Below, in pieces: positions 45,038 to 53,219 of a DNA stretch of 64,000 bases; within the stretch, counting starts at the first letter, position 1, and the number at the start of each line of letters is the position of its first letter. The notes beneath the pieces were generated by a model. That model made no database searches and was not told the origin of the DNA. It was given only the letters and a program-made list of their open reading frames with translations. The DNA is taken from positions 124,001 through 188,000 of the forward strand of contig CAZMAR010000001.1 in NCBI GenBank assembly GCA_964564635.1. The letters run 5' to 3'. A program made the translations under genes and the position numbers. The stretch is from Tepidaquicella sp964564635 (lineage in GTDB: Bacteria; Bacteroidota; Ignavibacteria; Tepidaquicellales; Tepidaquicellaceae).

Positions 45038-46021
45038 ATGCAATCAAAAGAGAAAGAAACAGAAAAAGAAAAAGGACCTATATTTGTTATTGCTCTTGGA
45101 GGAAATGCTCTTTTAGATTCAAAGTCAAAAGGAACAATAGAAGAACGCGAATCTGCAGCAGAGACGACAGCAAAACAACTTATGGAGATAATAAATTCTG
45201 ATTACAATATAATAATTACACACGGAAATGGACCCCAGGTTGGAAATGTTCTTATACAAAATGAAGAAGCAGCCGATAAAGTACCAGCATTACCATTAGA
45301 TGTATGCGTAGCAGAAACACAGGGAGAAATTGGTTACATTTTACAGAAAGCACTTAAAAATGAATTAGATGCAAGAAATATCAAAAAAAATATCGTTACA
45401 ATATTAACAGAAGTAGTAGTTAATGAAAATGACCCTGCCTTTTCAAATTACACAAAACCAGTTGGACCATATTACACAAAGGAACAAAAAAATGAAATAA
45501 TCAAAAAAAAACCTAACTGGCATTTTATTGCAGACCCTTCTGGAAATGGTTATAGAAGAGTTGTTCCCTCACCAAAACCGATTAAGATTTTACAGGATTC
45601 AATTATAAAAAATATTGCTAATAAGGATAACATTATAATTGCAGTTGGCGGAGGAGGCATACCTGTTTATTACAATAATGAAAAAAAGAAATATGAAGGA
45701 TTGGAAGCAGTTATAGATAAGGATTTAGCGTCCGCAAGGCTTGCAATAGATATTGAAGCAGATAAATTTATTATCTTAACAAATGTTGAATATTGTTATT
45801 TAAATTTTAATAAACCCAATCAGATTACACTAAAAGAGATGAATCTTGATGAAGCAACAACTTATTTAGAACAGGGACAATTTTCTTCTGGTAGTATGGG
45901 TCCGAAAGTTCAGGCAGCAATTGATTTTATTCTCGCAACTGGAAAAGAAGCTATAATTTCTAAATTAGAAAATTTGCAGGATGCAATTAAAGGAAGAATT
46001 GGAACAAGAATATATATATAA
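45038..46021 (+). CDS. arcC: Carbamate kinase
   Basis: From the ATG at 45038 the ~327-residue protein has the amino-acid-kinase motifs VIALGGNALL, ITHGNGPQVGNVL, VGGGGIPV, DKDLASARLA and SSGSMGPKVQAA. It catalyses ATP + carbamate = ADP + carbamoyl phosphate, working either way. An earlier in-frame start (44987) adds unconserved residues. It heads an operon with ornithine and aspartate carbamoyltransferases (15 and 4 bases apart). No arginine deiminase is present here. Confidence 0.94.
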   Translation: MQSKEKETEKEKGPIFVIALGGNALLDSKSKGTIEERESAAETTAKQLMEIINSDYNIIITHGNGPQVGNVLIQNEEAADKVPALPLDVCVAETQGEIGYILQKALKNELDARNIKKNIVTILTEVVVNENDPAFSNYTKPVGPYYTKEQKNEIIKKKPNWHFIADPSGNGYRRVVPSPKPIKILQDSIIKNIANKDNIIIAVGGGGIPVYYNNEKKKYEGLEAVIDKDLASARLAIDIEADKFIILTNVEYCYLNFNKPNQITLKEMNLDEATTYLEQGQFSSGSMGPKVQAAIDFILATGKEAIISKLENLQDAIKGRIGTRIYI

Positions 46022-46035
46022 ATAAAAAAATAATT

Positions 46036-46959
46036 ATGAAAAAACTAAGAAATAAAGATTTAATCTCAATTAATTATCTAACTTCTGAAGAAGTTCAATT
46101 AATTCTGAGTGAAGCAGAAGCATTAAAGAAAGGACCACGAAATACAGAATACCTGAAAGGTAAAACACTTGCTATGATATTTGAAAAGTCATCAACAAGA
46201 ACCCGTGTTTCTTTTCAGGTTGGTATGTATCAACTGGGTGGATATGCAATGTTTTTCTCGTCACATGATTTACAAATAGGGCGAGGTGAAACTATTCACG
46301 ATACGGCGAAAGTTCTCTCAAGATATGTAGATGGAATTATGGCAAGAACATTTAAATATCAAACAGTACTTGATCTGGCAAAATATGCAACTGTGCCGGT
46401 GATTAATGGATTAACTGATTACGACCATCCCTGTCAGGCACTATCAGATTTGTTTACAATTTATGAAAAGCGAGGAAAGTTAAAAGGTCTCACATTGGCA
46501 TACATTGGTGACGGTAATAATGTTTTACATTCACTAATACAGGGTTGCGTTAGAGTTGGAATGAATATTAATTATGCTTCTCCTGTCGGATATAAACCTT
46601 CTGAAGAAGTTGTAAAAGAAGCAATTGAATTTGCAAAGAACACTGGTTCAAAAGTTTCCGAATACAATAACGCAGTAGAAGCAATAAAAGAAGCAGATGT
46701 AATTTATACTGATGTTTGGGTAAGTATGGGACAGGAAGAAGAAAAAGAAAAGCGAAAAAAAGATTTGCTCGCATTTCAATTAAATTCCGAATTAATGAAA
46801 CAGGCAAAACCAGATGTCTTAGTTATGCACTGCTTGCCTGCACATAGAGGTGAAGAAATCACTGATGAAGTAATTGATGGTCCTAATTCAATAGTATTCG
46901 ACCAGGCAGAAAACCGAATGCATACTCAAAAAGCAATTTTAAAATTATTAATGTCTTAA
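46036..46959 (+). CDS. argF: Ornithine carbamoyltransferase
   Basis: The 307-residue protein has the carbamoyl-phosphate motif SSTRTRVSF, the HPCQALSD loop, ornithine-loop DVWVSMGQEEE and the MHCLPAHRGEEI end motif. These mark OTC rather than ATCase. It makes citrulline from ornithine and carbamoyl phosphate. It sits directly between carbamate kinase and the aspartate carbamoyltransferase homolog. Confidence 0.95.
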   Translation: MKKLRNKDLISINYLTSEEVQLILSEAEALKKGPRNTEYLKGKTLAMIFEKSSTRTRVSFQVGMYQLGGYAMFFSSHDLQIGRGETIHDTAKVLSRYVDGIMARTFKYQTVLDLAKYATVPVINGLTDYDHPCQALSDLFTIYEKRGKLKGLTLAYIGDGNNVLHSLIQGCVRVGMNINYASPVGYKPSEEVVKEAIEFAKNTGSKVSEYNNAVEAIKEADVIYTDVWVSMGQEEEKEKRKKDLLAFQLNSELMKQAKPDVLVMHCLPAHRGEEITDEVIDGPNSIVFDQAENRMHTQKAILKLLMS

Positions 46960-46963
46960 TATT

Positions 46964-48040
46964 ATGCCAAAAAATAATAACAAATTTGAAAAACTTTCTT
47001 GGGAAGAATTTTATAAACTTCGTTTAGAGAAGAAGAAAGATTTTTTTATTAAAGATAATGTTTTATTTGATGTAATATATTCACAACAGTTTTCTAAAGA
47101 ATTATTAGAAAGTTTATTTACTCTTGCAAGTAAAATAAGGTTGGTGGCAAAAAGCAAAGGAGGTCATGATTGGTTACAAACTCTTCTCTCTCATAAAAGG
47201 GCAATGCTATACTTCATCCAACCTTCTACAAGAACTTTTCTCTCTTTTCAAAGCGCCTGTTATATTCTCGGAATGAAGGTAAGTGAAATTCGTTCTACTT
47301 CTACCTCTTCCGAAATAAAAGGAGAATCACCCGAAGACACAATAAGAACATTTAGCTCTTATGCTGATTTAATTATAATGAGACATTTCGAACCTGGTAT
47401 GGCAGAAAAATCTGCCTGGATTTTAAACCAAACCCCAAGACCAGTTAGAATTATTAACGGTGGCTCAGGTAAGGATCAACATCCAACTCAGGCTTTACTG
47501 GATATGTACACCCTGCATCTATCTTTTAAGAACAAGGGTGGTATAGATAATAAAACAATAATGATGGTCGGAGATTTAAAAAGAGGAAGAACTGTTCGTT
47601 CACTTTCCTATTTATTAAGACATTATAAAAATGTTAAAATTATATATGTTTCCCCTGAATACTTGAAAATAGACGATGAGATAACAGATTCTTTAAAGAA
47701 GCATGGGATTCCCTATATAGAAACCGATAGTATTGAAAAGTATATAAAAGAAGCTGATGCCGTTTATATGACAAGAATTCAGGATGAATATGATGTTAAT
47801 AAAGAATCCCTTGATATTGATTATACAAAATTTCATTTAACAAAGAAGCTTGTAAAACAGATGAAAAAAGATGCTATAATTATGCATCCACTCCCACGGC
47901 GTAAAGAAATTGATATAGAGATAGATAAAGATAAAAGGGCTATGTATTGGAGACAGGAACGAAATGGTATGTGGATTAGATCTGCTTTAATTGCATATAT
48001 GTTTTCCATAGAAAATGAAATTTTAAAATATCAAAATTAA
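46964..48040 (+). CDS. pyrB: Aspartate carbamoyltransferase homolog
   Basis: The 358-residue protein has the ATCase-type signatures GSGKDQHPTQALLDMYTL, VGDLKRGRTVRSL and IMHPLPRRKEI. Its carbamoyl-phosphate motif reads QPSTRTFLSF, with Phe where many ATCases have Arg or Ser. An N-terminal extension of ~45 residues precedes the core. It should make carbamoyl aspartate in pyrimidine synthesis; a related carbamoyltransferase with another acceptor is possible. It starts 4 bases after argF and fabD follows 5 bases on. Confidence 0.88.
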   Translation: MPKNNNKFEKLSWEEFYKLRLEKKKDFFIKDNVLFDVIYSQQFSKELLESLFTLASKIRLVAKSKGGHDWLQTLLSHKRAMLYFIQPSTRTFLSFQSACYILGMKVSEIRSTSTSSEIKGESPEDTIRTFSSYADLIIMRHFEPGMAEKSAWILNQTPRPVRIINGGSGKDQHPTQALLDMYTLHLSFKNKGGIDNKTIMMVGDLKRGRTVRSLSYLLRHYKNVKIIYVSPEYLKIDDEITDSLKKHGIPYIETDSIEKYIKEADAVYMTRIQDEYDVNKESLDIDYTKFHLTKKLVKQMKKDAIIMHPLPRRKEIDIEIDKDKRAMYWRQERNGMWIRSALIAYMFSIENEILKYQN

Positions 48041-48045
48041 ATTAT

Positions 48046-48978
48046 ATGTCTAAAATTGCATTTGTATTTCCGGGTCAGGGCTCACAGGCAGTTGGAATGG
48101 GAAAAGATTTATATGAAAACATTGAGATCGCAAGGAATTTATACAATATTGCTGATGAAATAATGGGATTAAAACTGTCTGAGATTTCATTTAATGGACC
48201 CGCAGAAGAATTAAAACAAACAAACATTACCCAACCTGCTCTGTATGTTCACTCTTACATTTTAACTACTATTATCAATGGGAAAATCAAAGCCGATTGC
48301 ACAGCAGGACATTCATTAGGTGAATACACAGCAAATGCATATGCAGGTACTTTTGGATTTGAAGATGGCTTAAAAATTGTAAAAACCCGTGGAATACTTA
48401 TGAAAAATTCTGGCACAATTGCAAAAGGTACTATGGCTGCTCTACTTGGTCTTTCAAAAGAACAGGTTTTGGAAATTTGTGAGAAAGCATCAACAGTAGG
48501 TATAGTACAGGCTGCAAATTTCAACTGTCCTGGTCAAATAGTTATTTCTGGTGATGTTGAAGCAGTTGAAACAGCAATAAGAATCTCAAAAGAGCAACCC
48601 TATAACTGCAAAATCGCAAAAAAACTCGAAGTTAGTGGTGCATTTCACTCAGAATTAATGAGAACTGCTGATAAAGATTTAAGAACAACTCTTGATAATA
48701 TGATTTTGAATACTCCATCTATACCTATTTATACCAATACGAGCGCAGAACCAATAAAAGAACCGGAGTTAATTAGAAATGCTTTAAAGGAACAACTCAC
48801 CTCCCCCGTAATGTGGGAATTATCAATAAGAAATATGATTAGAGATGGAGTTACCCGATTTTATGAAATAGGTTCAGGTAAAGTTTTAACCGGTTTAATT
48901 AAAAAAATCTCACCTGATAGTGAAACTATTAATATTTCTAATGTTGAAGACTTAAAAAATTATAGCTTATTAGACTGA
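48046..48978 (+). CDS. fabD: Malonyl-CoA:ACP transacylase
   Basis: The 310-residue protein has the FabD pattern: FPGQGSQAVGMGKDLY at the start, active-site Ser90 in GHSLGEYTA, and the catalytic His in VSGAFHSELM. It loads malonyl groups on acyl carrier protein for fatty acid synthesis. It belongs to a lipid run with fabG and an SDR further down, overlapping the next start by one base (TGATG). Confidence 0.95.
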   Translation: MSKIAFVFPGQGSQAVGMGKDLYENIEIARNLYNIADEIMGLKLSEISFNGPAEELKQTNITQPALYVHSYILTTIINGKIKADCTAGHSLGEYTANAYAGTFGFEDGLKIVKTRGILMKNSGTIAKGTMAALLGLSKEQVLEICEKASTVGIVQAANFNCPGQIVISGDVEAVETAIRISKEQPYNCKIAKKLEVSGAFHSELMRTADKDLRTTLDNMILNTPSIPIYTNTSAEPIKEPELIRNALKEQLTSPVMWELSIRNMIRDGVTRFYEIGSGKVLTGLIKKISPDSETINISNVEDLKNYSLLD

Positions 48979-49583
48979 TGAAAACTCAATCTCCAAGATA
49001 TAAAATTGAAAATTTGAATATTGACCCTATAATTTTCAAGCAGGGCTTTGTTCCTGAATGTAATATAAAATTATGTAAAGGTGAATGTTGCAATTTAGGT
49101 GTGTATTTGGATTTAAATTTCAAAGATAAGATACTGAGTCATTACAACGAAATTATAGATGTAATGTCTGATTCACAAATTAAAGATACAAAACTCTGGT
49201 TTGAAGAAGATATAATAGAAGACGCGGATTTTCCTTCAGGATATGCAATTGGCACAAATTTATATAAAACACCTTATGGTATCGAGCAATGCATATTCAA
49301 AGATTTAAATAATTATTGTTCATTACAATTAGCCGCAGAGAAACTTGGTTTACACGAGTGGGATTTAAAACCAACTTTTTGCATTTTATACCCGCTCACA
49401 ATTTCCAATTCTACTCTAACATACGATAAGGACCACTCTAAGAAACTATCTTATTGTGGTTATATAAAGAATGAAAATTTCACTCAAACAGTATTCGATG
49501 GTCTTAAAAAAGAAATTTCATATATCTTTGGTGAAGATTCAATAAAAATATTAACCGAATATTCAAAAAATAAAGTATATTAA
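48978..49583 (+). CDS. DUF3109 Cys-rich protein
   Basis: The 201-residue protein has the family pattern CNIKLCKGECCNLGVYLD near residues 28-46 and further cysteines at positions such as EQCIF, NYCSL, TFCILYP and SYCGY. The spacing suggests a metal or iron-sulfur site. The family is common in Bacteroidota and its function is unknown. It is coupled to fabD by a TGATG overlap. Confidence 0.85.
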   Translation: MKTQSPRYKIENLNIDPIIFKQGFVPECNIKLCKGECCNLGVYLDLNFKDKILSHYNEIIDVMSDSQIKDTKLWFEEDIIEDADFPSGYAIGTNLYKTPYGIEQCIFKDLNNYCSLQLAAEKLGLHEWDLKPTFCILYPLTISNSTLTYDKDHSKKLSYCGYIKNENFTQTVFDGLKKEISYIFGEDSIKILTEYSKNKVY

Positions 49584-49596
49584 TTAAATTAATATT

Positions 49597-50346
49597 ATGG
49601 AAAAATTATTAGAAAATAAAATTGCTGTTGTTACAGGTGGTGGAAGAGGTATTGGCAGAGCAATTGTAAAATTATTTACTGACTATGAAGCAAAAGTTAT
49701 TGCGGTTGATAAAGTTTTCCCTGATGATTTTAATTCTTTTGTTGAAGATATAAAAAATGCAGGAAAATTTATTGATTATAAACTTCTTGATATTACAAAT
49801 CTTGAGATGACTCAAAAAGTTTTTGATGAGATTATATCTCAATATCAACGGATTGATATTTTGGTAAACAATGCAGGAATAACAAGGGATAAATTATTAC
49901 TCCGTATGTTAGAGGAAGATTGGGACTCAGTTATTAGTGTAAATTTGAAAGGAGCTTTTAATACTACAAGAACAGCCGTTAAATATATGGCTTCTCAGAA
50001 ATATGGTAAAATTATAAACATTTCTTCTGTGGTTGGCTTAATGGGAAATGCAGGGCAGTCAAACTATTCAGCATCAAAAGCGGGTTTAATCGGGTTCACA
50101 AAATCTATTGCAAAAGAATTTGCTTCGAGAAATATTAATGTCAATGCTGTTGCCCCGGGATATGTAGAAACAGAAATGACACAACACCTTACAGAAGAAC
50201 AAAAGAAAGCTTTCCTAAATATCATACCAATGAAACGAGGTTGTAAACCTGAAGAGATAGCAGAAGTAGTTGCTTTTCTTGCATCAGATAAATCTGCTTA
50301 TATAACCGGACAGGTAATTACAGTTGATGGTGGTATGGTAATGTAA
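49597..50346 (+). CDS. fabG: 3-oxoacyl-ACP reductase
   Basis: The 249-residue short-chain dehydrogenase has the cofactor motif TGGGRGIGRA (13-22), NNAGITRDKLLLRM typical of FabG, the catalytic YSASKAG and the end ITGQVITVDGGM. It reduces 3-oxoacyl-ACP with NADPH in fatty acid elongation. It follows the DUF3109 gene by 13 bases. Confidence 0.94.
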   Translation: MEKLLENKIAVVTGGGRGIGRAIVKLFTDYEAKVIAVDKVFPDDFNSFVEDIKNAGKFIDYKLLDITNLEMTQKVFDEIISQYQRIDILVNNAGITRDKLLLRMLEEDWDSVISVNLKGAFNTTRTAVKYMASQKYGKIINISSVVGLMGNAGQSNYSASKAGLIGFTKSIAKEFASRNINVNAVAPGYVETEMTQHLTEEQKKAFLNIIPMKRGCKPEEIAEVVAFLASDKSAYITGQVITVDGGMVM

Positions 50347-50359
50347 TTAACAAAAATTT

Positions 50360-51073
50360 ATGAAGAAAAAAATTGTTTGGGTTACTGGAGCATCTACTGG
50401 TCTCGGAAGAGAAATTGCAAAAAAATTTGCAAAAGAAGATTTCATTGTAGTTGTTAGTGGCAGGAGAAAATCAAGACTTGTTTCCTTAGTTGATGAAATA
50501 AAATTTGCGGGTAAAGAGGCTTTTGCTTTCGTTTCGGATGTCTCCTCTGAAAGGAGTGTTCAGAAGGTATATAAAAAGATTAAAGAACATTGTGGATATG
50601 TTGATGTACTTATCAATAATGCTGGTGTGACGGTTTTTAAATCATTTTTAGAATCTAAAATTTATGACTACGACTATATTTTTGATGTTAATACAAGGGG
50701 TACATTTTTATGTACGAAAATTGTGTTACCTCAAATGATAAAAAAACGAAGTGGGCATATAATAAATATAATTTCAGTTGCAGCAAACACTGTTTTTGAA
50801 AATAGTGCTGTTTACTCCGCTTCTAAAGCTGCTGTTGCTGCTATGATGAATGTACTTAGAAAAGAAGTAAGAAAACACAATATCAAAATTACCAACATTT
50901 ACCCCGGTCCAATTGATACACCAATTTGGGATACAAAGACACGATTAAAATACAAAAAAAGAATGATGCAACCAAAAGATGTTGCAGAAGTTATTTATGA
51001 AGCTTTTAACAAATCTGGAAAAAATATGATTGAAGATATTTATATCCGTCCACAAAAAGGTGACCTTAGTTAA
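50360..51073 (+). CDS. Short-chain dehydrogenase/reductase
   Basis: The 237-residue protein has the Rossmann motif TGASTGLGREIA (9-20), NNAGVTVF, the catalytic YSASKAA and a PGPIDTPIWD substrate loop. It is a second SDR next to fabG but lacks FabG's C-terminal pattern, so the substrate is unknown; such classical SDRs act on diverse carbonyls. Confidence 0.87.
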   Translation: MKKKIVWVTGASTGLGREIAKKFAKEDFIVVVSGRRKSRLVSLVDEIKFAGKEAFAFVSDVSSERSVQKVYKKIKEHCGYVDVLINNAGVTVFKSFLESKIYDYDYIFDVNTRGTFLCTKIVLPQMIKKRSGHIINIISVAANTVFENSAVYSASKAAVAAMMNVLRKEVRKHNIKITNIYPGPIDTPIWDTKTRLKYKKRMMQPKDVAEVIYEAFNKSGKNMIEDIYIRPQKGDLS

Positions 51074-51089
51074 TTAATTTTACTTTATT

Positions 51090-52004
51090 TTGGAAATAAA
51101 CATTTTTCACTGGATAGGATTTATTGGTATTATTCTTATACTACTTTTTATTGATTTAGGGGTATTTAATAGAAAGTCACATATCATATCTTATAAAGAA
51201 GCGCTTACCTGGACAGCAGTATGGATTATTTTAGCACTTATATTTAACCTTTTCATATACTTTTTTTATGGTAAGGAAAAAGCAATTGAATATTTTACAG
51301 GGTATCTGATTGAGAAATCTTTAAGTGTTGATAATATTTTTGTATTTGTGCTTCTTTTCTCATATTTTAATGTTCAGAAAAAAAATCATCATAGGGTTCT
51401 TTTTTGGGGTATTATTGGAGCTATAATTTTTCGTGGATTATTAATTGTAATAGGCACAACTTTAATATATAAATTTCACTGGATTATTTTTATTTTTGGT
51501 GGATTTCTTGTTATATCAGGAATAAAAATGGGATTTCAGAAAGATAATAGAATTGAGCCTGATAAAAACCCTTTTGTAAAATTGCTAAGAAAATTTTTAC
51601 CTATTACTCCAAGATATATACAGGGGGCTTTTTTTGTTAAATCAAAGGGCAAATTATATGCTACCCCACTTTTAATAGTATTGGTTGTTATAGAAACAAC
51701 AGATATTGTGTTTGCTTTTGACTCAATTCCTGCAATTCTTGCTATCACTCATGACCCATTTATCGTTTTCACTTCTAACATTTTCGCAATTCTTGGTCTG
51801 CGAGCTTTATATTTTGCAGTTGATAAGTTTATTGATAAGTTCCGTTATCTGAAATATGGACTTTCAATAATTCTTGTATATATAGGTATTAAAATGCTAA
51901 TTTCTGAATTTTTCAAAATACCGACTCTTGTATCGCTTGGAGTTCTGGTTTTCATATTAACAATTTCTGTGTTAGCATCCGTGTTTATCAAAAAGAACGA
52001 ATGA
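51090..52004 (+). CDS. TerC-family membrane protein
   Basis: The 304-residue protein has about eight helices with TerC features: LFIDLGVFNRKSHIIS, EKSLSVDNIFVFVLLF and ETTDIVFAFDSIPAIL. Their buried acidic residues are proposed to bind metal. Family members link to tellurite resistance and, as Alx/MeeF-like proteins, manganese export. It starts with TTG at 51090; no better start is nearby. Confidence 0.88.
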   Translation: MEINIFHWIGFIGIILILLFIDLGVFNRKSHIISYKEALTWTAVWIILALIFNLFIYFFYGKEKAIEYFTGYLIEKSLSVDNIFVFVLLFSYFNVQKKNHHRVLFWGIIGAIIFRGLLIVIGTTLIYKFHWIIFIFGGFLVISGIKMGFQKDNRIEPDKNPFVKLLRKFLPITPRYIQGAFFVKSKGKLYATPLLIVLVVIETTDIVFAFDSIPAILAITHDPFIVFTSNIFAILGLRALYFAVDKFIDKFRYLKYGLSIILVYIGIKMLISEFFKIPTLVSLGVLVFILTISVLASVFIKKNE

Positions 52005-52072
52005 ATATTTTATTTTCAATTTTAATTGTAAATAATTTTTTATTTATATAATTTGATTAAAATTTAGTGATT

Positions 52073-52486
52073 ATGCAAGATTTAGAAAACAACAAAATAA
52101 AATCTTACGAACAAAAAGACTGGATTCGTGAGAACATCGATTATTACAAAGACATAGGTAGCTATGCCTGGATATTTCATAGAATTAGTGGTATCGCATT
52201 AATTTTATACTTGTTTTTACACATTTGGTCAATAAGCCCTTTAGTTGATGGAAAGCAAGCATTTGAAAAAAAGATGAGTTTGTATTCTGGAACACTTTTC
52301 TCTTTTGTAGAATGGTTCCTTTTTGCATTTGTTCTATTTCATGCTTTAAATGGTATAAGAATTATTTTGATTGATTGGGCTGAAGGTGCAAGATACCATA
52401 AACAATTATTTTATTATACCATAATTATTGGTGTTATTATGTTTATTGCTATGGGTGTTATAATGTTCTCCCATATAATTTTTTAA
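52073..52486 (+). CDS. sdhC: Succinate dehydrogenase cytochrome b subunit
   Basis: The ATG at 52073 gives 137 residues with three helices and the quinone/heme pattern FHRISGIALILYLFLHIWS, then FHALNGIRIILIDW. It anchors the catalytic subunits and carries heme b. A GTG at 52067 is less likely. sdhD follows 15 bases later, but sdhA and sdhB are not present; the next gene is a histone-like protein. Confidence 0.9.
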   Translation: MQDLENNKIKSYEQKDWIRENIDYYKDIGSYAWIFHRISGIALILYLFLHIWSISPLVDGKQAFEKKMSLYSGTLFSFVEWFLFAFVLFHALNGIRIILIDWAEGARYHKQLFYYTIIIGVIMFIAMGVIMFSHIIF

Positions 52487-52501
52487 AGTAAATTTATTAT
52501 T

Positions 52502-52864
52502 ATGTTTAAGTATAAATCTTCAAAAAATACTGGTGCTAAAAGTTGGGTTTACCAAAGGATAACTGGAATAATTCTGGTAGTATTTGCAATTGGCCATTAT
52601 ATTTTGATGCATTTTCACCCAGATAATGGCAAAACCTATGAAGCTGTATTTGCCAGAATGCAATACCCCTGGTATAGACTTATTGATTTAGTCTTTGTTA
52701 CTTTCGCATTATATCACGGTCTTAATGGTGTATGGGGTATATTCAGGGATTATAATTTAAAGAAGTGGTCAAAAATTACAATTCTTTCACTTATTATTGT
52801 ATTTGGATTAGCTTTTCTATTCTGGGCTTATCATATTGTATTATCTATTCCTTATGTAAAATAG
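52502..52864 (+). CDS. sdhD: Succinate dehydrogenase membrane anchor subunit
   Basis: The 120-residue protein has three helices with YQRITGIILVVFAIGHYIL and ALYHGLNGVWGIFRDY, matching the SdhD anchor pattern with heme-ligand histidines. It completes the membrane half of complex II with sdhC. No flavoprotein or iron-sulfur gene is near. Confidence 0.9.
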   Translation: MFKYKSSKNTGAKSWVYQRITGIILVVFAIGHYILMHFHPDNGKTYEAVFARMQYPWYRLIDLVFVTFALYHGLNGVWGIFRDYNLKKWSKITILSLIIVFGLAFLFWAYHIVLSIPYVK

Positions 52865-52929
52865 AAATATATTATTGCATTGTTAATATTTTATATTAAT
52901 ACTAACTTAAATAAAATAAAGGAGTAAAA

Positions 52930-53124
52930 ATGGAAAAATTTGAAAAATTACAACAAATGCTTGATGGAATGAAAGCAGATATCGAAAAATTCTACAATAA
53001 GAATGTAAATTCGGCTGGAGCAAGATTAAGAAAAGAATTAAATAACATGCGCAAACTCGCAAATGAAATCAGAAAAGACATTCAACAAATTCGCAATCAG
53101 CGTAAACAGGAAAAACAGAAATAA
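52930..53124 (+). CDS. Histone H1-like protein (Hc1 family)
   Basis: The 64-residue, Lys/Arg-rich helical protein has the Bacteroidota Hc1 pattern: IEKFYNKNVNSAGARLRKEL and NMRKLANEIRKDIQQIR. Such proteins bind DNA and are taken as small nucleoid proteins. A GGAG site precedes the ATG by 7 bases, and a strong terminator follows. Confidence 0.85.
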   Translation: MEKFEKLQQMLDGMKADIEKFYNKNVNSAGARLRKELNNMRKLANEIRKDIQQIRNQRKQEKQK

Positions 53125-53153
53125 AAGATTTTTGATTTAAATTTTCTTTTTTG

Positions 53154-53192
53154 AAAAAAGTGGAATCTAATTTTTTTAGATACCACTTTTTT
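53154..53192. terminator. Strong bidirectional terminator after the Hc1 gene
   Basis: A 10-bp stem with one mismatch (53160-53169 with 53177-53186, arms GTGGAATCTA and TAGATACCAC) has an A-run before and a T-run (53187-53192) after. It ends the transcript of the Hc1 gene ahead of lepA. Confidence 0.85.
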
Positions 53193-53219
53193 ATAAATTT
53201 TTATATACAAATATAAATT

